Source: an uncultured Flavobacteriaceae bacterium
Lineage (GTDB): Bacteria; Bacteroidota; Bacteroidia; Flavobacteriales; Flavobacteriaceae
Length of the DNA stretch: 64,000 nt
Assembly (NCBI GenBank): GCA_947494565.1
Contig: CANLVG010000003.1
Span: 310,001-374,000, forward strand
Direction of reading: 5' to 3'
Shown: positions 44,597 through 51,454 of the stretch, in pieces
Layout: every line of letters begins with the position of its first letter
Position numbering within the stretch: the stretch's first letter is position 1
Position numbers and translations under genes: made by a program
The notes under the pieces: generated by a model
Seen by the model: the letters and a program-made list of their open reading frames with translations, nothing else
What the model was told of the DNA's origin: nothing
Database searches by the model: none

Positions 44597-45142
44597 ATGA
44601 AAAAAATCACAGTAATTTTAGCAGTAATTCTTTTACCTTTATTTGGGTTCTCACAATCGATGTTCGACAAGTATGAAGACATGGATAACGTCGGTACCGT
44701 AGTAGTTAATAAGGCCATGATCGATTTGGTAACCCATATCGGTGAAATGTCAGATGACCCGGAGGCCAAAGAATTTATGGAAGCCGCAGAAGGGCTCAAG
44801 AGCATTAAGGTTTTTATCACCGAAGATCAGGGTGTTTCTTCGGAAATGGCGGGGACCGTCAAAAAATACCTGAAGTCGTCTTCTATGGAAGAGCTGATGC
44901 GCGTAAAGGACAAAGATGTCAACGTGAAGTTCTATATAAAGAACGGGAAGAAAAAAGATCACGTCAGCGAATTGCTGATGTTCGTATCAGGAATGAAAAA
45001 CATAGATGTCGACATGAAGGGCAGAAAGTTTGAAACCGTATTGGTTTCCATGACCGGCGATATCGACCTGAACAAAATAGGAGAGATTACAAATAAAATG
45101 AATCTGCCAGACGAGCTGAAAAAAGCGGATAAAGGCGAGTAA
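44597..45142 (+). CDS. DUF4252 exported protein, copy 2
   Basis: This is a 181-residue paralogue of the gene before it. The signal peptide ends in FGFSQ, followed by SMFDKYEDMDNVGTVVVNKA. The block VKFYIKNGKKKDHVSELLMF and the C-terminal VLVSMTGDIDLNKIGEITNK match copy 1 nearly residue for residue. It is not a lipoprotein. The 99-base gap before it and the 99-base gap after it are unusually long for the operon; the second one contains a strong inverted repeat (45164-45212). Confidence 0.82.
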   Translation: MKKITVILAVILLPLFGFSQSMFDKYEDMDNVGTVVVNKAMIDLVTHIGEMSDDPEAKEFMEAAEGLKSIKVFITEDQGVSSEMAGTVKKYLKSSSMEELMRVKDKDVNVKFYIKNGKKKDHVSELLMFVSGMKNIDVDMKGRKFETVLVSMTGDIDLNKIGEITNKMNLPDELKKADKGE

Positions 45143-45163
45143 CACAAAATTACGCTGTAATCG

Positions 45164-45212
45164 GCAGTAGCGACAAGTGCAAGTAATTGATTTACTCGCT
45201 CGTCGCTACTGC
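45164..45212. repeat. Strong intercistronic inverted repeat between DUF4252 copies 2 and 3
   Basis: GCAGTAGCGAC (45164-45174) and GTCGCTACTGC (45202-45212) are perfect 11-base arms. Inside, AGTAA and TTACT extend the folding to a near-continuous stem. No T-run follows, so this is not a classical terminator. It may be an RNA processing or stability element that sets the relative output of the third gene, or a binding site. Confidence 0.6.
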
Positions 45213-45241
45213 TCATTTCGGTTTCAATAAAACATGCAGAA

Positions 45242-45781
45242 ATGAAAAAAACAATCCAATTTATGGTGCTGATGGCAGTGACCATCTTTACCGCTTGCTC
45301 TTCAACACAAAGTCTTCAAGAGTATTATGTCGATAGCTCGGAGAATCCGAATTTTTTGTCTTTCGATGTGCCGACCAGTATTTTGAGCTTAGAGGAGGCC
45401 GATTTGACGCCTGTTCAAAAAGAAGCGGTCGAATCGTTGCGCAAACTGAATGTACTGGCTTTTAAGAAAAGCAGTTCAAATGGGGCCGAATATGAAGTTG
45501 AAAAAACCAAGGTCAAAGCCATTCTTCGTAATAAAGAGTATACTGAGCTCATGAAAATGAATACCGAGTACGGCAAGGCCACGGTGAAATTTTTGGGTGA
45601 CGATACGGCAATCGATGAGGTCATTATTTATGGCAACAGCGACGAGAAGGGGTTTGCCCTGATTCGAGTTTTAGGAGATGATATGAACCCGGCCCACTTG
45701 GTACAGTTGTTACAAGCCATACAAAAATCGGATTTTAAGGGAGAAGGACTCCAAAAAGTGAGTGAGCTTTTCAAGAAATAA
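45242..45781 (+). CDS. DUF4252 lipoprotein, copy 3
   Basis: This is the third DUF4252 protein of the operon, 179 residues, and more divergent. It is a lipoprotein: MKKTIQFMVLMAVTIFTAC, with Cys19 followed by SSTQSLQEYYVDS. The mature part keeps the layout (VEKTKVKAILRNKEYTELMK and ATVKFLGDDTAIDEVIIYG). Unlike copies 1 and 2 it is anchored in a membrane, so the three members may act in different envelope compartments. A terminator follows 22 bases later. Confidence 0.8.
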   Translation: MKKTIQFMVLMAVTIFTACSSTQSLQEYYVDSSENPNFLSFDVPTSILSLEEADLTPVQKEAVESLRKLNVLAFKKSSSNGAEYEVEKTKVKAILRNKEYTELMKMNTEYGKATVKFLGDDTAIDEVIIYGNSDEKGFALIRVLGDDMNPAHLVQLLQAIQKSDFKGEGLQKVSELFKK

Positions 45782-45802
45782 AGGAGTAAACCAATCCATG
45801 GA

Positions 45803-45836
45803 AACCGTTTGAGATGTATTCTTGAACGGTTTTTTT
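45803..45836 (+). terminator. Intrinsic terminator of the ECF/DUF4252 operon
   Basis: AACCGTT (45803-45809) pairs with AACGGTT (45825-45831), extended by two G-T pairs and AG/CT, and is followed by a run of T. It lies 22 bases after the last stop. Confidence 0.85.
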
Positions 45837-45936
45837 ATTGGCGAAAATTTAAATTCGAAAATTGAATTGTTTATCCCCTTCTCATTATATTAGCTTTTCA
45901 TTATTAAAACACTAACCTTTTAACACGAATTTGAAC

Positions 45937-46746
45937 ATGGAAAAAGCACAAGAATGGATTAACTATGCCATTGAACTAGGTAAAGAATTTGGCCCTAAAT
46001 TGATTACCGCGATTCTCATTTATATTGTAGGCTCTTGGATTATCAAAAGAATAATCGGTTTTGCCAGGAAAGGAATGGCCAAAAGTCAATATGATGAATC
46101 GCTCCAGAAGTTTTTGATCAACCTGATTTCATGGACGCTAAAAATTTTCTTGATCTTATTGGTAATTTCTCAACTCGGAGTTGACGTAACCACCTTCGCT
46201 GCTGTCATAGCTGCGGCCGGTCTGGCGATTGGTTTGGCGCTTCAGGGCTCATTATCTAATTTTGCCGGCGGCGTCTTGATCATGATTTTTAAACCGTATA
46301 AGATCGGTGATTTAATAGAAGCGCAAGGAGTTCTGGGAAGCGTCAAGGAAATAGAGATTTTCACGACAAAACTTATCACCCCACAGAATAAGTTAGCGAT
46401 AGTTCCCAATGGAGCCATGGCGAACGGCAACATTATTAATTTCACCGCGGAAGGTAAAATGCGGGTAGATACCACCGTAGGGGTGGATTATGGCTCGGAT
46501 ATCAAAAAGACCAAAGAAGTCTTACTGGAGATGTTAAAAGCGAATCCAAAGGTACTACAAGACCCGGCACCTTCCGTAAATGTCTCTGAATTGGCCGATA
46601 GTTCAGTGAATCTTGCCGTACGTCCTTTCTGTAAGCCAGAAGACTATTGGGATGTCTATTTTGCCACAATTGAAGGTTCTAAAGCGGCCTTGGATAAAGC
46701 AGGAATCGAAATTCCTTATCCACACGAAGTACAGATCAACAAATAG
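45937..46746 (+). CDS. Small-conductance mechanosensitive channel (MscS type)
   Basis: This is an inner-membrane channel of 269 residues that opens under membrane tension. The ATG at 45937 (MEKAQEWINYAIELG) is preferred over the TTG two codons before it. Three membrane helices occur (about 20-37, 62-80 and 90-113); the third is the pore helix with AAAGLAIGLALQGSLSNFAGG. The beta domain follows, with GDLIEAQGVLGSVKEIEIF and VPNGAMANGNIINFT. The C-terminal part ends IPYPHEVQI. Length is close to E. coli MscS (286). Confidence 0.93.
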   Translation: MEKAQEWINYAIELGKEFGPKLITAILIYIVGSWIIKRIIGFARKGMAKSQYDESLQKFLINLISWTLKIFLILLVISQLGVDVTTFAAVIAAAGLAIGLALQGSLSNFAGGVLIMIFKPYKIGDLIEAQGVLGSVKEIEIFTTKLITPQNKLAIVPNGAMANGNIINFTAEGKMRVDTTVGVDYGSDIKKTKEVLLEMLKANPKVLQDPAPSVNVSELADSSVNLAVRPFCKPEDYWDVYFATIEGSKAALDKAGIEIPYPHEVQINK

Positions 46747-46777
46747 GATTGCCTATTTCGTAGGATGATAAGATTTT

Positions 46778-46811
46778 AGCCCTCTTCCCTTAACGGGTCG
46801 GGGGCTTTTTT
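46778..46811 (+). terminator. Intrinsic terminator after mscS
   Basis: AGCCC (46778-46782) and GGGCT (46802-46806), with inner CCC/GGG pairing, form the stem, followed by a T-run. It is 31 bases after the stop of the channel gene. Confidence 0.75.
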
Positions 46812-46834
46812 AATAAAAACAACCCACTAAAGAT

Positions 46835-46866
46835 GCTCCTTCCCCTGCTAGGGGAAAGAGCTTTTT
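46835..46866. terminator. Second hairpin with T-run after mscS
   Basis: GCTC-C-TTCCCCT (46835-46846) pairs with AGGGGAA-A-GAGC (46850-46861) with one mismatch and is followed by TTTTT. It may be a back-up terminator. It lies 52 bases past the stop of purB on the other strand, and the core resembles the hairpin at 4008. Confidence 0.5.
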
Positions 46867-46917
46867 CTCCTCTGGTAGTTAAGGATTAATTGCCGAATTC
46901 GGCTGGGGCGAATCAGA

Positions 46918-48261
46918 TTAGATACCCGTATAGTTCGCTGGAGTAATCGCTTTTAATTCCGATTTGATGTCATCCGAGACTTCTAGGGAATCGATAAAAT
47001 CGGCAATGGATGCCTGGTCTATTTTGGTGTTTGTTCGTGTAAGTCCCTTAAGGGCCTCATACGGATTGGGATACGCCTCACGGCGTAAAATCGTTTGTAT
47101 GGCCTCTGCTACTACTGCCCAATTATTCTCCAAATCTCCTTCGAGCTTTTCAACATTCAATAACAATTTGCCTAGGCCTTTCAAAGTAGATTGAAACGCA
47201 ATGAGTGTATGTGAAAAGGGCACACCAATATTTCGTAACACGGTACTATCCGTAAGGTCACGTTGTAGTCTAGAGACGGGTAGTTTGGCCGAAAGATGCT
47301 CAAAAAGCGCATTTGCAATACCCAAATTACCTTCCGAGTTCTCAAAATCAATGGGATTGACCTTATGTGGCATCGCGGAGGACCCTACTTCCCCAGCTTT
47401 TATTCGCTGTTTAAAATAATCCATGGAGACGTAGGTCCAAAAATCCCTGTTCAAATCGATAAGTATGGTGTTGATGCGCTTCAGCGTATCGAACAGGGCG
47501 GCCATATGGTCGTAATGTTCTATTTGGGTCGTTGGAAAGGAATGGTGTAAGCCCAATTTTTCTTGTACGAATTTTTTGCCGAACGCTTTCCAATCGATAT
47601 CAGGGTAGGCGACCTGATGCGCATTAAAGTTACCCGTGGCACCTCCGAACTTTGCCGCGCTAGGGATATCGTTCAATAGATTGAACTGTTCTTTCAACCG
47701 TTCGGTAAACACATCTATTTCCTTTCCCAAGCGGGTAGGGGAGGCCGGTTGCCCATGTGTTCTGGCAAGCATTGGAATGTTCGCCCATTCAGTCGCTAGT
47801 TCTTTTATTTTTTCTAGGACCTTGAAATACAACGGAACGTATACGTCATTCATCGCTTCTTTCAATGAAAGGGGAATGGCCGTGTTATTGATGTCTTGTG
47901 AAGTCAACCCAAAGTGGATAAACTCTTTGAAAGCCCCTAAACCAAGTCTGTCAAACGCCTTTTTAATAAAATATTCAACCGCTTTGACATCATGATTCGT
48001 CGTTTTTTCGATGGTTTTGATCTCTTGTGCGTCATCAGCATCAAAATTGGTGTAGAGTTCACGTAAAACCTCGAATTTCGAAGAATCGAAATCAGATAAC
48101 TGAGGTAACGGAATCTCGCATAAGGCGATAAAATATTCGATTTCGACTCGAACGCGATAGTTGATCAAAGCGGCTTCCGAAAAATAGGGAGCGAGGTTTT
48201 CGACTTTGTTTCGGTAACGACCATCAATAGGGGAAATCGCGTTCAAGGAATTCAATGACAT
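46918..48261 (-). CDS. purB: Adenylosuccinate lyase
   Basis: This enzyme cleaves SAICAR and adenylosuccinate in purine synthesis. The ATG at 48261 (MSLNSLNAISPIDGRY) is used; an upstream ATG would add 12 residues that no family member needs. The active-site histidine is H169 in ARTHGQPASPT, and the flexible signature loop GSSAMPHKVNP is at 293-303. Residues IEKTTNHDVKAVE near 86-98 are conserved. The 447 residues match the E. coli length class. The next minus-strand gene upstream (48383) is a HEAT-like protein of unknown role. Confidence 0.95.
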   Translation of the reverse strand: MSLNSLNAISPIDGRYRNKVENLAPYFSEAALINYRVRVEIEYFIALCEIPLPQLSDFDSSKFEVLRELYTNFDADDAQEIKTIEKTTNHDVKAVEYFIKKAFDRLGLGAFKEFIHFGLTSQDINNTAIPLSLKEAMNDVYVPLYFKVLEKIKELATEWANIPMLARTHGQPASPTRLGKEIDVFTERLKEQFNLLNDIPSAAKFGGATGNFNAHQVAYPDIDWKAFGKKFVQEKLGLHHSFPTTQIEHYDHMAALFDTLKRINTILIDLNRDFWTYVSMDYFKQRIKAGEVGSSAMPHKVNPIDFENSEGNLGIANALFEHLSAKLPVSRLQRDLTDSTVLRNIGVPFSHTLIAFQSTLKGLGKLLLNVEKLEGDLENNWAVVAEAIQTILRREAYPNPYEALKGLTRTNTKIDQASIADFIDSLEVSDDIKSELKAITPANYTGI

Positions 48262-48382
48262 AAGCGTGTATTTTGACTGATTTTTGGAAAAACGCAAAGA
48301 TAGCGAATAGAAAGGAAGTTAAAGAAAAAGTGTCCGTTCGAGACTAAAAAAATAGGAACCCACTTAAGGTGATGTTTCACAC

Positions 48383-48943
48383 TTACTTCAATTTGGCAAG
48401 TGTATGTCTTGCCCGTGCCTTGTAAGCAGCGCTTCCGTCCGCATAATTTTGCTCAAGTACCATTTTGAGTTCGGGGTGTACCCAGTTATATTTCCTTCCC
48501 AACAAGAGCAAACAGGTCATCGAATATGCTTTGGCAGCGACCTTATGGTTTCCGATAAGCCAATCGAAACAAGCGGTCGTTATTTTTTCCAAATGATCAG
48601 GAGTCAGTACTTCCGTTGTAGTAGTATTGGTTTTATGGAAGTAGCTTTTGATCAGGTATTCACAAATTTTGGCCATTGGGCGTACGGAAGAATCAAGGTG
48701 CACGTTTCCGATGCTATCCGTAAAGGTATCAAGGTATGGAAAGAGATAAGACAGATTTTCCTTAGCTGTAAATTCCAGGACCCAGCAGGCTTTCGAGGAA
48801 ACCGGGTGGTCGACATCAAATGCTATGGCCAATAAAGGCGAGACCAATTTTGGATTATTGGAGACTAGCGTTGCCATTTCCAAACGTTTTTCCCTCGAAT
48901 GATCTACATAGTCCAAGGCCTGATATAGTTGGTCTTTGGTCAT
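48383..48943 (-). CDS. Conserved all-helical protein upstream of purB
   Basis: The product is a 186-residue cytoplasmic protein predicted to be all helix (HEAT-like repeats), with no catalytic motif that I can see. Conserved-looking stretches are DYVDHSREKRLEMATLV, HPVSSKACWVLEFTAKE and CFDWLIGNHKVAAKAYSM. It is transcribed 121 bases before purB. I recall this pairing in flavobacteria, where databases sometimes copy the purB name onto it. The link to purine metabolism is positional only. Confidence 0.65.
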   Translation of the reverse strand: MTKDQLYQALDYVDHSREKRLEMATLVSNNPKLVSPLLAIAFDVDHPVSSKACWVLEFTAKENLSYLFPYLDTFTDSIGNVHLDSSVRPMAKICEYLIKSYFHKTNTTTTEVLTPDHLEKITTACFDWLIGNHKVAAKAYSMTCLLLLGRKYNWVHPELKMVLEQNYADGSAAYKARARHTLAKLK

Positions 48944-48979
48944 AAAATAGGTACTTTAGAGAGGACATACATCCTACCT

Positions 48980-49453
48980 ATGAAAGTACTAAAAAAAATT
49001 GCATTTTTACTCCTTGTGATCCTCATCGGGATACAATTTTACCGCCCTGAACAAAATAGCTTACCCGGGGATCATATGGCCGATTTCATTACCGAAACGA
49101 ATCCTTCCGATGAGGTCAGGATGATCTTGAAGCAAAGCTGTTATGATTGTCATAGCAACCATACCGAATACCCTTGGTACAATAGTATCGCGCCGGTTTC
49201 GTATTGGATTGCCGACCATGTGAAAGATGGAAAGAAACATTTGAATTTTTCGGAATGGTCGACCTATGAATTAAAGAAAAAAGACCATAAGTTGGAAGAA
49301 TTGATAGAAGAGGTGGAAGAAAGTGAAATGCCTTTGCGAGAGTATACTTGGACACATAAAGAGGCACAGTTAAGTGCCGAACAAAAAGCCGCGCTTATGG
49401 ATTGGGCCAAACGGACTAGGGCATTGTACCAATTAAATCTTCGACCAGAGTAG
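48980..49453 (+). CDS. Membrane-anchored heme-binding domain protein
   Basis: This is a 157-residue exported protein with an N-terminal membrane segment (about 5-22) and one covalent heme motif, CYDCH (C54, C57, H58), followed by SNHTEYPWYNSIAPVSYW, the pattern of the Haem_bd family. It probably carries a c-type heme in the periplasm. The second ligand is not obvious. The 3' end overlaps the convergent sirtuin gene by 38 bases. It diverges from the HEAT-like gene by only 36 bases, so both promoters must sit in that gap. Confidence 0.85.
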   Translation: MKVLKKIAFLLLVILIGIQFYRPEQNSLPGDHMADFITETNPSDEVRMILKQSCYDCHSNHTEYPWYNSIAPVSYWIADHVKDGKKHLNFSEWSTYELKKKDHKLEELIEEVEESEMPLREYTWTHKEAQLSAEQKAALMDWAKRTRALYQLNLRPE

Positions 49454-50111
49454 GAACTCCTTTTGCGGCCGTATTTTGGATAATGGTCAAGTTACCATAT
49501 TCTGATGAGGAGACGCTGGGTTTGGGGTCGACAAAATAAATTGGGGTTCCGGGCGCAACAAAATTGATGAGTCCGGCGGCGGGATAAACCTGCATTGAAG
49601 TACCAATAATTACTAGAATATCGGCATCCTCTGTAATTTCCACAGCTTTGTCTAGCATGGGTACTTGCTCACCGAACCAAACGATATGCGGGCGGAGCTG
49701 ATGACCACTTTCACAGACATCACCCAAAAAAAGATCCTTCTCCCAGTGGTTCACTTCATGCTCAACGCCGATACAACGTACTTTTAATAATTCACCGTGC
49801 AAATGCACTACCGAAGAACTTCCAGCGCGTTCATGCAAGTCGTCTACATTTTGGGTAATGATCTGCACGTCGAAATAGGCCTCTAATTTTTTTAAAGCCA
49901 TATGGGCCGCGTTGGGTAAAACGCTAAACAATTGTTTTCTTCTCTGGTTGTAAAAATCCAGTACAAGTTCAGGGTTCTTTTCAAAGCCCTGGGGCGAGGC
50001 AACTTCCATAACATCATGGCCTTCCCAAAGTCCATCCGAGTCCCTAAAGGTCTTGATTCCGCTTTCGGCACTGATACCAGCTCCGGTCAATACAACTACT
50101 TTTCGTTTCAT
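49416..50111 (-). CDS. Sirtuin-type NAD-dependent protein deacylase, zinc site degraded
   Basis: This is an NAD-dependent lysine deacylase of the Sir2 family, 231 residues. The ATG at 50111 (MKRKVVVLTGAG) is chosen because the Rossmann motif starts at once; an in-frame ATG further upstream would overlap trmH. NAD-binding GAGISAESGI is at 10-19, TQNVDDLH at 86-93 and the catalytic histidine is H105 in HLHGEL. Y54 and R57 (YNQR) form the acyl-pocket pair of class III sirtuins, so succinyl or malonyl groups are likely substrates. Only one cysteine remains of each zinc CxxC pair (RCIGVEHEV and DVCESGHQL). Confidence 0.88.
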   Translation of the reverse strand: MKRKVVVLTGAGISAESGIKTFRDSDGLWEGHDVMEVASPQGFEKNPELVLDFYNQRRKQLFSVLPNAAHMALKKLEAYFDVQIITQNVDDLHERAGSSSVVHLHGELLKVRCIGVEHEVNHWEKDLFLGDVCESGHQLRPHIVWFGEQVPMLDKAVEITEDADILVIIGTSMQVYPAAGLINFVAPGTPIYFVDPKPSVSSSEYGNLTIIQNTAAKGVPTLVEDLIGTMP

Positions 50112-50140
50112 TTGATAAAAATATAGATTTCTTATATTCG
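50111..50140 (+). promoter_or_regulatory. Promoter of trmH-like gene, close to the start codon
   Basis: TTTG (50111-50114), 18 bases and TATATTCG (50133-50140) fit the Bacteroidota pattern with one mismatch. The ATG at 50145 follows 5 bases after the -7 box, so the mRNA would have almost no leader. Confidence 0.5.
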
Positions 50141-50144
50141 AAAT

Positions 50145-50801
50145 ATGGTTGATTTGCAACTTTTGGAGTATTTGGAAGGTTTTATATCCGAAGAACGAAA
50201 AGATCGCTTTTTAGAAGTATTGGAGGAGCGTACCAAGTATATTACCGTGGCTATAGAAGATGTTTTTCAATTACACAATACCAGTGCGGTCATCAGGAGT
50301 TGTGAGATTTTTGGAATACAGGAGGCCCATGTTATTGAAGGTCGTTTTGGAAAACGTTTGGACAAGAACATTGCCATGGGGGCCGAAAAATGGGTCGATG
50401 TTCATCGCTATGAGAATACCCTCGATTGTATTTCAACTTTGCGCAGTCATGGGTATAGCATCATTGCGACCACTCCCCATAAGGAGACCTGCCTCTTAAA
50501 TGACTTTAGTATCGATAGCAAAACCGCTTTAGTATTCGGAACCGAGAAAGAAGGCTTAAGTGACGAGGCGTTGCGAGAGGCTGACGGTTTTTTGAAAATA
50601 CCAATGGCCGGGTTTACCGAGAGTTTTAACATATCGGTATCCGCAGCCATAATTTTACAGAACCTTACGGAAAAATTAAAGAAGACGGATGTTAATTGGC
50701 AATTAAACGAGACTGAAAAATTGGCGAAGCGATTGGACTGGACAAAAAAAAGTATCAAAAGTATTGATGCTATCATGGCGCGATATGTGACCGATAACTA
50801 A
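50145..50801 (+). CDS. SpoU/TrmH-family RNA 2'-O-methyltransferase
   Basis: This RNA ribose methyltransferase has 218 residues. SPOUT motifs: NTSAVIRSCEIFGIQE (motif 1, about 45-60), LVFGTEKEGLSDEAL (motif 2, about 129-143) and IPMAGFTESFNISVSAAI (motif 3, with the conserved N). The C-terminal helix KLAKRLDWTKKSIKSID is typical for tRNA Gm18 methyltransferase TrmH. The start MVDLQLLEYLEGF matches related proteins. It diverges from the sirtuin gene by 33 bases. Confidence 0.9.
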   Translation: MVDLQLLEYLEGFISEERKDRFLEVLEERTKYITVAIEDVFQLHNTSAVIRSCEIFGIQEAHVIEGRFGKRLDKNIAMGAEKWVDVHRYENTLDCISTLRSHGYSIIATTPHKETCLLNDFSIDSKTALVFGTEKEGLSDEALREADGFLKIPMAGFTESFNISVSAAIILQNLTEKLKKTDVNWQLNETEKLAKRLDWTKKSIKSIDAIMARYVTDN

Positions 50802-50845
50802 ATTTTTATTACATTTAATTCAACAACCAATTAATTGATAAGCAA

Positions 50846-51376
50846 ATGTTTACAGTACTCTACATCATCGGAGGGCTCCTTGCCTTGGTCTTGATATTAC
50901 ATCTTCTAGGCCCAAAAAACTACAATGTATTTCGAACAGTGGAAATTTCAAGACCCAAGAACGAGGTCTTTACCTACCTAAAGTCCTTAAAGAATATGGA
51001 CGATTGGTCACCTTGGGCCAAGAAAGACCCAAATATGGAAAAGAAGTTTACCGGTACTGACGGTGAAGTGGGTGCGTTAAGCTATTGGAATGGAAATAAG
51101 GAAGTAGGTGAGGGGGAGCAAGAAATCACCAAAATCATCGATGGAGAACGCATAGAATCCGAATTGCGATTTCTAAAACCTTGGAAGTCGACCTCCGATT
51201 GCTATATGGATGTTGAAGAATTGTCCAATGGCAATACACAAGTAAAATGGGGCTTTTCAGGAAACAACAAATTTCCTATGACGATCATGTCCCTTTTCAA
51301 AAGCATGGACAGTATGGTCGGTCCTGATTTTGAGGAGGGTATGGCAAGCCTGAAGGCACAAATGGAAAAATCATAA
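50846..51376 (+). CDS. SRPBCC-fold membrane-anchored protein
   Basis: This 176-residue protein has an N-terminal hydrophobic segment (about 3-20) and a START-like/SRPBCC domain: VEISRPKNEVFTYLKSLKNM, WSPWAKKDPNMEKKFTG and VKWGFSGNN. Such domains bind lipids or other hydrophobic ligands (polyketide cyclase-like); the ligand is unknown here. It follows trmH by 44 bases and may be in the same transcript. Confidence 0.8.
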   Translation: MFTVLYIIGGLLALVLILHLLGPKNYNVFRTVEISRPKNEVFTYLKSLKNMDDWSPWAKKDPNMEKKFTGTDGEVGALSYWNGNKEVGEGEQEITKIIDGERIESELRFLKPWKSTSDCYMDVEELSNGNTQVKWGFSGNNKFPMTIMSLFKSMDSMVGPDFEEGMASLKAQMEKS

Positions 51377-51454
51377 CCACGGGTGGAACGGGCTAGACAG
51401 ACGTTTTAAGTTCTCATGTCTGGTATTGAACACTTTAGAGCCTTTTGGATGATG

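Noticed and set aside
48383-48943. Label adenylosuccinate lyase for the HEAT-like protein
   Set aside because: It lacks the GSSAMPHK signature and the active-site histidine region; the real purB is the next gene.
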